This document shows, in pieces, positions 26,565-35,803 of a stretch of DNA of 64,000 bases (the stretch's first letter is position 1; each line of letters opens with the position of its first letter). The notes below the pieces were generated by a model. It was not told where the DNA came from and did no database searches. It worked only from the letters and a program-made list of their open reading frames with translations. The translations under genes were made by a program, and so were the position numbers. This DNA is from CALLMM01 sp964429855 (GTDB lineage: Bacteria; Armatimonadota; Chthonomonadetes; Chthonomonadales; CAJBBX01): the NCBI GenBank assembly GCA_964429855.1, contig CAYSDM010000002.1:1-64000 (forward strand), given 5' to 3'.

Positions 26565-27509
26565 CTACCGAAAGACGCCCGGCGCGCCGCCGGTGTGCAG
26601 GAAGATCACCCGCCGATCCGAGAACGCGCCCTGCCGCGCCAGCGACAGCAGTCCGCTCATCGCCTTCCCCGTATAGACCGGGTCGAGCAGGACACCCTCT
26701 TCCTGCCACAGCAGCCGTATCGCCTCCTGCGCGGCGTCGGTCGGATGACCATAACCTTCCCCCACAAAGTCGGGATTCATCGGCACATCGGAAGACGTGA
26801 AGCGGTCGGGGATTCCCAGATGCTCCGCCAGCCTGTTGGCGACTTCGCAGATGACCTGCTCCGGATTCGGGTCGAAGTCTACGCGCACCCCCAGAAGCTC
26901 AACCGGGGACTGCGTGAGGGCTTTCCCCGCCAGTATTCCCGCATAGGTTCCGCCGCTGGAGGTCGGAAAGAGCAGCGCGGCCGGTTTCGGAGGCAATGCC
27001 TCCAGTTGTTCGACAAGCTCCTCGAAAAAGGCGGCATACCCCAGTGAACCGACCGCGTTGGAACCGCCGATGGGAATCACGTAGGGACGACGCCCCGCTT
27101 CACGCAGTTGAAGGGCGTCCCGCTCCATCGCCGCATTGCGCTCTGCAGAGGTCGGCACAAACTGTATCCGCGCCTCGGCGAGCCGATCCAGCAGCAGGTT
27201 GCCGGTTGGAGGGTCAGGCGCCTGTCCGGAGAGATAGAGGCGGCACTCCATCCCGAAACGGCGCGAAACGCTCGCAATCACGCGGGCATGGTTCGACTGC
27301 ACGGCTCCGGCGGTCAGCACCACATCCGCGCCCTTCGAAAGCGCATCCGCCAGCAGAAATTCGGCTTTGCGCACCTTGTTGCCGCCCATCGCATAGCCGG
27401 TCAGATCGTCGCGCTTGATCCAGATATCCGGACCGAGAAGCGTTGAGAGACGCTCCAGAGGATGCAGCGGCGTCGGAAGCGTCGCCAACCTGAAGGGTCG
27501 TTCGATCAT
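26565..27509 (-). CDS. PLP-dependent D-cysteine desulfhydrase / ACC deaminase-like
   Basis: A 314-residue fold-type II PLP enzyme. The Schiff-base lysine is Lys45 in GGNKVRK, followed by AGAVQSNHAR near residue 67, which binds the substrate carboxylate, and the phosphate-binding SSGGTYAG near residue 190. Such enzymes release H2S, pyruvate and ammonia from D-cysteine, or open the ring of 1-aminocyclopropane-1-carboxylate; distinguishing the two needs structure-based checks. AGGAG lies seven bases before ATG 27509. It follows the aldo/keto reductase by 27 bases in one leftward unit. Confidence 0.85.
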   Translation of the reverse strand: MIERPFRLATLPTPLHPLERLSTLLGPDIWIKRDDLTGYAMGGNKVRKAEFLLADALSKGADVVLTAGAVQSNHARVIASVSRRFGMECRLYLSGQAPDPPTGNLLLDRLAEARIQFVPTSAERNAAMERDALQLREAGRRPYVIPIGGSNAVGSLGYAAFFEELVEQLEALPPKPAALLFPTSSGGTYAGILAGKALTQSPVELLGVRVDFDPNPEQVICEVANRLAEHLGIPDRFTSSDVPMNPDFVGEGYGHPTDAAQEAIRLLWQEEGVLLDPVYTGKAMSGLLSLARQGAFSDRRVIFLHTGGAPGVFR

Positions 27510-27536
27510 CGGTTCACTCCTGCGACTTCGGCGGGG

Positions 27537-28460
27537 TCATGCCTCCAGCCAGCGCACCTCTTCCGGGGTCAGGGAGACGTTCAACGCGCCGAGAGTATCT
27601 GTCAACTCTTCCACTGTGCGCGGACCGACCAGCGGGAAGACCGGGAAGGGCTGATGCAGCACATATGCCAGCGCGATCTGATTGGAGGTCGCGTTTTTCT
27701 GCGCCGCCAGTTGGCGGGCACGGCGCAGCCGTTCCCAGTTGGTCTCATTATAGTAGACTCTTACCACATCGGCGTTATCCCGCGTCTCCGGCGAGTAACG
27801 TCCGGTGAAAAAGCCGCTCGCCTGACTCGACCAGGGCAGGAGCGGGAACTGACGCTCCTTATGCCAGGCGTGATCCGTGGGACTGAGCGCGACGCACTCG
27901 CTCCAGGTCGGCTCATTCTGTATCGCCAGACCGAAATAGGGGCTGCTGGCGCAGAACCCCTGCAGACCATGCGCCTCCGCGTAGTCATTGGCTTCCTGAA
28001 TGCGCGCGGCAGTCCAGTTTGAGCCGCCAAACGCATGAATCCTCCCCGCCGCCTTATGCTCGTTCAACGCCTCGACGATGGGACCGACCGGGCAGCTCGG
28101 ATCGTCCCGATGCAGCAGGTAGATGTCAATATAGTCGGTCTGCAGCCGCGCCAGCGAGTCGTGCAGGTCGGCAGCGATGTCGTAGGGCGTTACCCGGCGG
28201 CGATCCTGATTGTGGTGCGCTCCTTTGTCAATCAGGATCACCTCTTCGCGATTACCGCGCTCTTTCATCCACAGTCCGAGGGCGCGTTCGGTCTTCCCTC
28301 CGCCGTAGACGTGCGCCAGATCGAAGCCGTTTCCTCCCGCCGCTACAAATGAGTCGAGCAGCAGGCTGGTGAGTTCCATGTTATCGGTGGTGCAGACCAT
28401 CGTTCCCATGACCAGGCGGGAGAGCGGTTTTTCGATGCCTGCAATGCGGCCATAGTCCAT
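27537..28460 (-). CDS. aldo/keto reductase
   Basis: A 307-residue NAD(P)H-dependent carbonyl reductase with the (beta/alpha)8 AKR fold. The catalytic tetrad is visible as Asp47 (GFDLAHVY), Tyr52, Lys79 (IDKGAHH) and His117 (YLLHRDD). The cofactor-binding end is GPRTVEELTDTLGAL near residue 280. It is the first gene of the leftward trio; its substrate is unknown. The terminator of the next upstream gene (28483-28518) separates it from the metalloprotease, and the short gap 28461-28482 leaves the position of its own promoter unclear. Confidence 0.87.
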   Translation of the reverse strand: MDYGRIAGIEKPLSRLVMGTMVCTTDNMELTSLLLDSFVAAGGNGFDLAHVYGGGKTERALGLWMKERGNREEVILIDKGAHHNQDRRRVTPYDIAADLHDSLARLQTDYIDIYLLHRDDPSCPVGPIVEALNEHKAAGRIHAFGGSNWTAARIQEANDYAEAHGLQGFCASSPYFGLAIQNEPTWSECVALSPTDHAWHKERQFPLLPWSSQASGFFTGRYSPETRDNADVVRVYYNETNWERLRRARQLAAQKNATSNQIALAYVLHQPFPVFPLVGPRTVEELTDTLGALNVSLTPEEVRWLEA

Positions 28461-28482
28461 CCTTTTCTCCTTATAAGCTAAA

Positions 28483-28518
28483 AGACCGGAGCGCTGCTTT
28501 CTGGCAGGACTCCGGTCT
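28483..28518 (-). terminator. terminator of the metalloprotease gene
   Basis: AGACCGGAG (28483-28491) pairs with CTCCGGTCT (28510-28518); on the minus strand the stem is followed by TTTTAGC. It begins eight bases after the metalloprotease stop. Confidence 0.8.
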
Positions 28519-28525
28519 CCTCAGG

Positions 28526-31500
28526 TTATGGCTGACCTGGCTGCTCGCTGCCGCCCAGCAGCAGTTGCAGCAGATTGGGCTGCGGCGGAGCGGGCGCGCC
28601 GATCATCTGGCGGGCATCCAGCGCGCGGTTAATCCGCATCAATGCCTCATCCAGATGCAGACGGGTGTAGGTGTCGTATCCGCCGGATCTCCGCGCAGAA
28701 CCGATCCGGCTGCGAAGCTGGCGCAGTTGATCCCACGCCAGCAGCCGGGCGTCGTCGGGAGCGTTGGCGGGAGGAGTGATAACCATCTCAATCATGAGAT
28801 CGAGGTGGCTGCGCTGCAAAGCGCGCCGAAGCGCCGGAACGCTCCTGCCGCCGCCGATATCCGACCAGACCGTTCTGCCGACGGACTGATACAGTTCCGC
28901 CAGCGTGAACGGGTTATTTCCCTCGCCGACCTTGAACTCGTTATTGGCAACGCGGCGAAGCACCGCCGTATTAAACAGCCGTCGCAGCGCGGAGCGCTGG
29001 ATATTGGAGAAGGTATCCCGTATCGGGAAGTCCGGCTGCGCGCCGCCCGTCAGAATCTCCAGCATATCTCCATACGGCTCAGTAGTCATCCGCGTAAAGT
29101 AGTTGGCGGGGAAACTAAAGGCTCTCTCCGCGAAGATATAGGTGTTCAGCAGGTTCATCGCTGCGCGCTGATTCTCGCTGCTGACCGGAACCAGAGTCGG
29201 TCTCTCGCGCACATCCCCCCGATGGTTGCGGTTCATGTTCAGTCCGCCGATATAGCGGGTCACGCTGGCGGCGGAGGAGGAGTAGGCGTTCAACAAGCCG
29301 TTGAACTGGCGCGTGAACTCCCAGTAGCTCTCACCCTTCTTCGGCACGCGATTGCCCAGATTCAACAGCAGGAAGCGAGTCGTCTGAAGACGGCGGGTAT
29401 AGTACGCTATCGGGTCGTTGCCCAGATCGAAACGAACGACAGCCGGGTCGAAGGAGTCGGCGTACTCATCTCCCTGCCAGGCAAGACCGGGCAGGTTCGT
29501 GCGCGAGGCGATCTGCTGCAGCGCCGCCTGATCCTCCTGCGGGGTCTTTCCCTTCAACGGCGTGTAGCCGTACTCAATCGCAAAGTGATCGTAGGGACCG
29601 ATGGTCGGCGAGAAGAAGGGAACGCCCTTCTGTCGCAGCGCGAAGAGGTTGAAGGGCGCATACTCCATCACCGACGCCGTTACGCCCGTCTGCTGAAGTC
29701 GCTGGCTGCTGCGAAGCTGATCGGGCGTGTTCAGGGTGCTGGCGATGAAGTTATGCCGCAGTCCGAGAATATGCCCCATCTCATGCGCCACCATCTCGCG
29801 CAGAAATGTATGCACGAAGACCTTCTCATCCGTCTGCGAGACCGGCGCAAGCAGATTCAACGCCGTCCATCCAAGCCACGCCTCCTGCGCCGCCATCAGC
29901 GCATGGTTGCACCGGCGCGGATCGTTGCAGGCGTGGGTCCGCGGCGAATCCATCTGATCGAAATAAGCAGCCGGACTGACCTGCACCTTCCGCCCGTACT
30001 TGGTGGTGCGAGTCGCTTCGGCATCAATGGTGATGCCCGCGTTGATGATCTCGCCGGTCAGCCGGTTCACGCGGAACAGCGCGATGGCTCCATAGGGCGA
30101 GCTTTCGGTCGTAGACCAGCGAATCACGTTATAGCGCATATCCGCATGATCGAAGTCGGCGTTGTCGGGCATCTGCTTCACGACAATCGCATCCTTGATG
30201 CCGATCCGCTCGAACGCCTTATTCCACATCAGAATCCCTTCGCGCACCGCCTCGCGATACTCGGACGGGATGGCGTTATCCATCCAGAAGACGATGGGCT
30301 TCTTCGGCGGGGAGAGCTTTGCGGAGGGATCGGCTTTTTCGACGTTCCAGCGATAGATGAAGCGCACCGTCCGCTCTATGCTGTTGTCGCTGGTGTAGTC
30401 CTCATACTCCGTATAGAAGTAGCCGACGCGAGGATCCGCCAGGCGCGGGCGGAATCCGTTCTCTTTGAGGGGGAACAGATTGTAGTTGACGCGAATGGCT
30501 GCGCTGCGTCCATCCGGCACCGTCCCCCCGCCGCCGAGTATGCTGCCGATTCCCGCGGAACCGCCGCCGCTGCTGGTGAAGTTGTATTCAGATTGAATAA
30601 AGAGGTTGTCCGGGAAGAGTTTGATCGCCACGACCGAGGTCTTATCGCGATCCAGAGAGTAGTTGCCGCCGCGCTGCAGTCCCGGAATCGGCAGTGAACC
30701 GCCTCCCCGGAACAGCGCGCTCACCTGCGCGATGTCGCCGCGGAAGAGGTCGCTGACATTAATCAGCAGGCTTTTGCGCTCCGGCTGCTTCGCTTCAATC
30801 TTGAACGCCTCCAGAATCGACTCGGCGAAGGCGCGATCTACCGAACGCTTAATCGGCTTGCCGTCAGCAGCGCGGAAATTGATGTTCGGCAGAACCAGAT
30901 ATAGACGCTCCTCATTGGCGCGAACGAATTTAAAAAGTATGTCGTTGATCGGATCGCCCGCGATCACCTGATCGGAGGTTCCGGTGCTGGCGGTCGCCTG
31001 CAGCATCATCAACTGATTGAGCTGCTCTTCCTTCAGTTCCAAATAGATCGTATCGCGGCCGCTCTCGCGTTTCCGGTAGAGGGTGAAGACGCCCTCCATC
31101 TTCTCGAAGTCTTTGACGGTCTCGTCAATGGTCTTCTCTTTTTTCGGCTCCGGTTTGGCGGGAGTGGTCTGCCCGCCGGTCGCCTGACCGCTGGATGCCG
31201 GCGCGCTGCCCAGAGGATTCCCGCTGATCCGCTCGCCGGTTCCCTTGCCGCTGGCGGTCACCTTTACCCCGGCAAACTCCAGGATCAGGTTCTCCACCTC
31301 AGACTCGGTCTTCAGGGTATCGCCGGAAGACTTTTCGACCCAGAAGGTGCCTCGCGCATTCATCGCCGGAGAGCCTTCGGCCTCTTGATAGATCATCTTG
31401 ATCTTAACCGCGTCTACGCCGTTGTACTTCTCAAAGCCGAGTACCTCATACTCTGCCTTGCCCGCGCGCACGCCGATCTCATCGTTGGCTTTCGTCTCGT

Positions 31501-31957
31501 GCGTCCACTTATCCCCGACGCCGACCGGCTTATCGGAAAAGATCACGCTGCTGGCGGCATAGAGACGCGCCGCAATCTTCGCCTGCTCCGGCTCTGCGGT
31601 GGATTTGTAGGAGACCAGTTCGCCATTGGGACGTATGACGATGGTCTCTTTCGTCTTGTTGTCGTCAGAAGGAACCGCCTGCCCTTCAATGGTGACCTCG
31701 GAGGACTCCTCCTCTTTCTCCATCGTGATCTCGCCCGTCGGCGACACGGCGGTGAAAGTCACCTTTTCGGTCTGCTTCTGCTCCTGGTTCATCTTCTGTC
31801 CCATGGCTTCGATAGCCAGCTTGCCTTCGGAGCGATAGCGAACCACCTGCCCGACCTGCGCCTTATACTGGAGCAGCGTCTTCTCCTGCGCCGTCGCTGC
31901 GACACTGACCAGAGCCAGAAACATCATCAGCCCGATCAGCCCCATACGTTTTCTCAT
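28526..31957 (-). CDS. secreted zinc-dependent metalloprotease (DUF5117/DUF5118/DUF4953 type)
   Basis: A 1143-residue exported protease. The signal peptide (1-23, ATAQEK) is followed by an N-terminal lipoprotein-like beta domain (about 25-250), a Pro/Lys-rich linker, a DUF5118-like stretch near 270 (TVKDFEKMEGVFTLY), a DUF5117-like stretch (about 310-560, LPNINFRAADGKPI) and the catalytic region. The metzincin motif is His725-Glu726-M-G-His729-ILGLR-His735. FWMDNAIPSEYREAVREG near 560 is typical of the family. ATG 31957 has AGGAG eight bases upstream; the preceding GTG is not preferred. It is probably the largest secreted degradative enzyme in the window. Confidence 0.85.
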   Translation of the reverse strand: MRKRMGLIGLMMFLALVSVAATAQEKTLLQYKAQVGQVVRYRSEGKLAIEAMGQKMNQEQKQTEKVTFTAVSPTGEITMEKEEESSEVTIEGQAVPSDDNKTKETIVIRPNGELVSYKSTAEPEQAKIAARLYAASSVIFSDKPVGVGDKWTHETKANDEIGVRAGKAEYEVLGFEKYNGVDAVKIKMIYQEAEGSPAMNARGTFWVEKSSGDTLKTESEVENLILEFAGVKVTASGKGTGERISGNPLGSAPASSGQATGGQTTPAKPEPKKEKTIDETVKDFEKMEGVFTLYRKRESGRDTIYLELKEEQLNQLMMLQATASTGTSDQVIAGDPINDILFKFVRANEERLYLVLPNINFRAADGKPIKRSVDRAFAESILEAFKIEAKQPERKSLLINVSDLFRGDIAQVSALFRGGGSLPIPGLQRGGNYSLDRDKTSVVAIKLFPDNLFIQSEYNFTSSGGGSAGIGSILGGGGTVPDGRSAAIRVNYNLFPLKENGFRPRLADPRVGYFYTEYEDYTSDNSIERTVRFIYRWNVEKADPSAKLSPPKKPIVFWMDNAIPSEYREAVREGILMWNKAFERIGIKDAIVVKQMPDNADFDHADMRYNVIRWSTTESSPYGAIALFRVNRLTGEIINAGITIDAEATRTTKYGRKVQVSPAAYFDQMDSPRTHACNDPRRCNHALMAAQEAWLGWTALNLLAPVSQTDEKVFVHTFLREMVAHEMGHILGLRHNFIASTLNTPDQLRSSQRLQQTGVTASVMEYAPFNLFALRQKGVPFFSPTIGPYDHFAIEYGYTPLKGKTPQEDQAALQQIASRTNLPGLAWQGDEYADSFDPAVVRFDLGNDPIAYYTRRLQTTRFLLLNLGNRVPKKGESYWEFTRQFNGLLNAYSSSAASVTRYIGGLNMNRNHRGDVRERPTLVPVSSENQRAAMNLLNTYIFAERAFSFPANYFTRMTTEPYGDMLEILTGGAQPDFPIRDTFSNIQRSALRRLFNTAVLRRVANNEFKVGEGNNPFTLAELYQSVGRTVWSDIGGGRSVPALRRALQRSHLDLMIEMVITPPANAPDDARLLAWDQLRQLRSRIGSARRSGGYDTYTRLHLDEALMRINRALDARQMIGAPAPPQPNLLQLLLGGSEQPGQP

Positions 31958-32127
31958 ATACACATCTCCTGAAGAATGTATGCGTCGTCGTGCGTCAGGA
32001 AAGTCGCTCCACCGGCTTTCCAGTACCGTGACGAACAGAATACCCGAATTTCATTACGGGGCAAGGTTAGATTCCGTGTCCTTAATCTCCTGCCAATCCG
32101 ATAGAAATTGCGCGTCGCTCCTCTCTC

Positions 32128-32156
32128 TTGGAGTTTCAGGCGATCTATGTTATAGT
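32128..32156 (+). promoter_or_regulatory. sigma70 promoter for apbE
   Basis: TTGGAG (32128-32133), 17-base spacer, TATAGT (32151-32156), 36 bases before ATG 32193. The rest of 31958-32192 shows no coding sequence. Confidence 0.6.
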
Positions 32157-32192
32157 ATCTGGGTAAGCATACCATCCTGTACCCGGTAAACT

Positions 32193-33299
32193 ATGTTCTC
32201 CTACCTGTTCGGTCGCGCCTTCGTGCGCTGGCTGGAAAAACTGGGCGAAGAAGAACCAGAGGAGCCGAAAGCGGCAGCCTACCGCCCGGGACCGACGCCG
32301 GAGGTATCTCTGGCGCAACGCGCTCCTGTCTCCGGCGCGCCCTCCTCTGACCGACCGACCGCAATGTCGGAATGGGTCTTCCCCTGCGTACAGCGCGTCG
32401 CGATGGGCAGCCTGTTCGAGATATATCTGGCGGGGAGAGATCGCGAATCGCTGGTCGGAGCGGCGGAAGAGGCGCTGGAAGAGGTCGAACGGCTGGATCG
32501 TCAACTCAGCCACTACCGAGAGGACAGCGACATTTCGCGCCTGAACCAGCACGCGACCCGCCAGTGGGTGCGACTGGAGCCGCGTCTCTATCATCTGTTT
32601 AAACGGTGCGCCGCCCTTAGCGAGGCAACGGAAGGCGCGTTCGATATTACAACCGATCCTCTGACCAGACTATGGGGGTTCTACCGGGGCGAGGGGCGAA
32701 TTCCGTCCGAAGAAGAGATTCGCGCCGCGCTGGAAAACGTCGGCATGTATCGCATCCTCTTCGACGACGAGGATCATCTGATCTACTTCACCGCGCCGCA
32801 GCTATCGTTGAATCTGGGAGCGGTCGGAAAGGGGTATGCGATAGACTGCGCGGTGGAGACCCTGCGCTTCTACCATATCTCCAACGCCGTACTGCATGGC
32901 GGGCAGAGCACCATCTACGCGCTGGGCGCGCCGCCCGACGCCGACGCATGGGAGTTCATCCTGCGCGATCCCCGCGACCATGAGACTCCCGTGGAGACAG
33001 TCTATCTTCGCGATCAGGCGATCTCCACCTCCGGAAGCTATGAGCAGTTTTTCGAGGCACAGGGCGTCCGCTACAGCCATATTATAGACCCGCTGACCGG
33101 CGCTCCGACCCAGGGAATGCTCAGCGTCTCGGTCATCGCTCCTTCGGCGGCGGACAGCGACGCCCTCTCAACCGCCTTTTTTGTGCTGGGACCGGAGGGA
33201 GCGCGAGACTACTGCCGCGCCCATCCCGACATCCGTGTTATAATGATGCAGGAACAGGCGGATAAGACTCTGGAAATCACCCGTATCGGATTCGACTAG
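32193..33299 (+). CDS. apbE: FAD:protein FMN transferase
   Basis: A 368-residue flavin transferase that attaches FMN to a Thr of target proteins such as Rnf/Nqr subunits. Motifs are clear: MGSLFEIYL near 71, FDITTDPLTRLWGF near 151, LNLGAVGKGYAID near 210, SGSYEQFF near 275 and SHIIDPLTGAPTQG near 290. The first 55 residues form a charged, Pro-rich tail with no signal peptide or lipobox, unlike many exported ApbE proteins, so a cytoplasmic or membrane-face location is likely. The Shine-Dalgarno before ATG 32193 is weak. No target flavoprotein gene is nearby. Confidence 0.9.
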   Translation: MFSYLFGRAFVRWLEKLGEEEPEEPKAAAYRPGPTPEVSLAQRAPVSGAPSSDRPTAMSEWVFPCVQRVAMGSLFEIYLAGRDRESLVGAAEEALEEVERLDRQLSHYREDSDISRLNQHATRQWVRLEPRLYHLFKRCAALSEATEGAFDITTDPLTRLWGFYRGEGRIPSEEEIRAALENVGMYRILFDDEDHLIYFTAPQLSLNLGAVGKGYAIDCAVETLRFYHISNAVLHGGQSTIYALGAPPDADAWEFILRDPRDHETPVETVYLRDQAISTSGSYEQFFEAQGVRYSHIIDPLTGAPTQGMLSVSVIAPSAADSDALSTAFFVLGPEGARDYCRAHPDIRVIMMQEQADKTLEITRIGFD

Positions 33300-33367
33300 C
33301 GTAACCTGTCACCGCAGTATGACCGAGGACGTTCGCTCTGTCATTAGAAACGGAAGGAGTAACAACC

Positions 33368-34321
33368 ATGCGACGGCTTGCGTTCCTGACGACGCTCCTG
33401 GCTCTGGCGATCCCCGCCTTTGCGCAGGCTCCCCAGAGCGGGGCTGACCTGCAGTCGCTGCTGTCCGGCAAGACGTTCCCGCTCACCCGGCAGCTTAAGG
33501 ATCTGAATGCGGACTGGACTCGCTTAACCATCGGCGGATCCAACGACTCCGGCGGCGTCGCCGCGTTCTACATGGCTGTCTTTAGCGGCTTGACCGGCAG
33601 CGGTGGCAACGTATACTACACGCAGGGGCAGATGGTGACGATTGGAACAGAGACCTACCTGGTCGCCTATCGCGCCTCCGCCAAACCGGTGAACTTTACC
33701 GCGTTGATGCGGGGCGGCGGGCAGGACAATATGCCCAGGCCGGAGCCTCTCACCCCGGATACGCTCCTCTCGCTGTCGCTCGTAAACCTCAAGAACGCAG
33801 GCAATCTCAACGACATCCGCAAATTCGATCTGGATAAAGAGATCGCAGAGCACAAAGAGGCGAATAAGCCCCCCACCAATGAAACCTCGGAAAGTAACCT
33901 CAAACAGATCGCGCAGGGCGTGATAATGTACTGCCAGGACTATGACGAAATCTTTCCACCGATGAAGAGCAATGAGGTGGTCAAAGAGGTGGTAATGCCG
34001 TATGTCAAGAATCAGGCAATCTGGATACACCCGGAGACGAAAGAGCCGTATCAGCCGAATCCCGCGCTCTCTTACGCCCTGATGGCGGGAGTGAGCAGCC
34101 CTGCCGAGACGGTGCTCTTCTATGAGATGAGCGCGGCTCCGGATAATACGCGCGGCGTGGCGTTTGCGGACGGGCATGTCAAGCGCGTGCCGGAACCGGA
34201 GTGGCAGACGATGGAGACGGCGATGAAAAAACAGAAATTTGAGGCGCACCCGCCGAAGCCGCCAAAACCGCAGCCGCCGCCGAAAAAGCCCGCGCCTCCA
34301 AGAAAACCCGGTTCCTCATAA
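33368..34321 (+). CDS. secreted protein with pseudopilin-like (H-X9-DG type) C-terminal domain
   Basis: A 317-residue exported protein with a standard signal peptide (1-19, IPAFAQ). Residues 20-165 are an unrecognised domain. From about 176 the sequence SNLKQIAQGVIMYCQDYDE, and near 262 GVAFADGHVKRV, match the globular part of the DUF1559/prepilin-like proteins common in Armatimonadota and Planctomycetota, but the hydrophobic N-terminal pilin helix is absent. The tail (about 290-317) is Lys/Pro-rich. ATG 33368 has GAAGGAG upstream. Its stop lies 17 bases before the oxidoreductase start, so the two are one transcript. Confidence 0.68.
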   Translation: MRRLAFLTTLLALAIPAFAQAPQSGADLQSLLSGKTFPLTRQLKDLNADWTRLTIGGSNDSGGVAAFYMAVFSGLTGSGGNVYYTQGQMVTIGTETYLVAYRASAKPVNFTALMRGGGQDNMPRPEPLTPDTLLSLSLVNLKNAGNLNDIRKFDLDKEIAEHKEANKPPTNETSESNLKQIAQGVIMYCQDYDEIFPPMKSNEVVKEVVMPYVKNQAIWIHPETKEPYQPNPALSYALMAGVSSPAETVLFYEMSAAPDNTRGVAFADGHVKRVPEPEWQTMETAMKKQKFEAHPPKPPKPQPPPKKPAPPRKPGSS

Positions 34322-34338
34322 TGCAAGGAGAAGATTCA

Positions 34339-35667
34339 ATGACCCAGGATCGCGAACCCCAGATCACTCTGGCAGACAGCGGGGTCTCCCGCCGCGAGTT
34401 CATACAGGGAGCCGCCGCGATTGCCGCCGCGATGGGCGTCACGCTGACTCAGGCGGCGGAGGCGCAGGAGAGGCGCGAGGCGGGGCTGAAAGAGAGCCGC
34501 CCGGTCCACTGCGGCATCATCGGTGTGGGTACGCAGGGATACGGTCAGATTTTCAAGTCCGCGCTGAGCGTGCCAGGCGTTAAGATGCTCGGTGTCTGTG
34601 ATATCTACGAGCCAAACCTTCAGCGCGCCCTCAAGGACGTGTCGGGAGCGCAGGGCTACAAAGACTACCGGGCCCTGCTGGATCGTCCCGACATCGAAGC
34701 CGTCTTGATCGCAACCCCGCTGTATCTGCACGCGCCCATCGCCATTGATGCGCTGAAGGCAGGTAAGCAGGTCTTCTGCGAGAAGATGATGGCGTATGAC
34801 ATCCCGTCGGCGAAAGCGATGGCGCGCGCCGCGCTGGACGCAAAGAAGATCCTGCAGATCGGGCATCAGAGGCGCGCCGACGTGCTCTATAATCACGCCT
34901 GGGAGATGCTCTATAAAGCCAAAGTCTGCGGCAAGATCACCCACATCCGCGCCCAGTGGAACCGCAACGGCTCCTGGCGGCGCAGCCCCGTCCCGAAAGA
35001 TACCAACGACCGCCACTGGAACTGGCGTCTGTATAAAGAGTATTCGCAGGGGTTGATGGCGGAACTCGGCACGCACCAGATTCACGCCGTCAACTGGTTC
35101 CTGGGAGCCGCGCCGACCGCCGTCATCGGTATGGGAGGCATTGACTACTGGAAGGACGGACGCACCGTCTATGACAATGTGATGGTCGTCTTCGAGTACC
35201 CCAACAACGTAAAGTTCGCCTACACCTCCCTGACCACCAATCAGTATGACGGCTACTACGAGCAGTTCATGGGCGACGAAGGCACGCTCATCATCTCGGA
35301 AGACCGCAAGGTAAGCAGCTCCTGCTTCCGCGAGCCGCGCGCTCAGCAGGAGGACTGGATGAAGAGCGCTGTCAACAAAGAGACGGGGCAGCGCGGACAG
35401 TCCGGGCTGAAACTCGACCCGGAGGCGACGAAAAAGCTTAATCAGTCCGGCGTGAAGGTCGGCGAGAGGACTCTCTCCGGCAGCGTGGCGGGCAAGAGCA
35501 GCTACCTGTTGGAGTTGGAGGACTTCTTCAACAGCATCCGCACCGGCTCCCCGGTTACCTGCGACTGGAAGGAGGCGCTCGGCTGCACCGTCGCCGCCTG
35601 CCGCGCCAATGAAGCCATCGCCCGGGGAACCCGGATCGAGATCAAGCCCTCCGATTATATGCTCTGA
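34339..35667 (+). CDS. Tat-exported Gfo/Idh/MocA oxidoreductase
   Basis: A 442-residue NAD(P)-dependent oxidoreductase with a Tat leader (SRREFIQGAAAIAAAMG at about 18-34). The Rossmann part starts with GIIGVGTQGYGQI near 61; CEKMMAYD near 140 stands where the family's EKP motif normally lies, with Met for Pro; HWNWRLYKEYSQGLMAELGTHQI fits the C-terminal sheet. Enzymes of this kind modify sugars such as nucleoside-diphosphate sugars or inositol. ATG 34339 has AAGGAG upstream and the preceding gene stops at 34321. A near-perfect palindrome follows at 35679-35712. Confidence 0.83.
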   Translation: MTQDREPQITLADSGVSRREFIQGAAAIAAAMGVTLTQAAEAQERREAGLKESRPVHCGIIGVGTQGYGQIFKSALSVPGVKMLGVCDIYEPNLQRALKDVSGAQGYKDYRALLDRPDIEAVLIATPLYLHAPIAIDALKAGKQVFCEKMMAYDIPSAKAMARAALDAKKILQIGHQRRADVLYNHAWEMLYKAKVCGKITHIRAQWNRNGSWRRSPVPKDTNDRHWNWRLYKEYSQGLMAELGTHQIHAVNWFLGAAPTAVIGMGGIDYWKDGRTVYDNVMVVFEYPNNVKFAYTSLTTNQYDGYYEQFMGDEGTLIISEDRKVSSSCFREPRAQQEDWMKSAVNKETGQRGQSGLKLDPEATKKLNQSGVKVGERTLSGSVAGKSSYLLELEDFFNSIRTGSPVTCDWKEALGCTVAACRANEAIARGTRIEIKPSDYML

Positions 35668-35678
35668 GTGTTATCCTG

Positions 35679-35712
35679 GAGCGGAGGGAGGTTCATGAAC
35701 CTCCCTCCGCTC
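35679..35712 (+). terminator. 34-base perfect palindrome, probable terminator
   Basis: Arms 35679-35695 and 35696-35712 are perfect inverted repeats; folding needs a small loop around CATG. No T run follows. It lies 12 bases after the oxidoreductase stop. Confidence 0.55.
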
Positions 35713-35803
35713 TCCAAGAGATATCCGCGTCGGCGCTTAATGATAGCGCTGACGGGAGAGAATCCGGTAACCGGATACCGGTTGAAGACGTTTTTTTCCT
35801 CGA

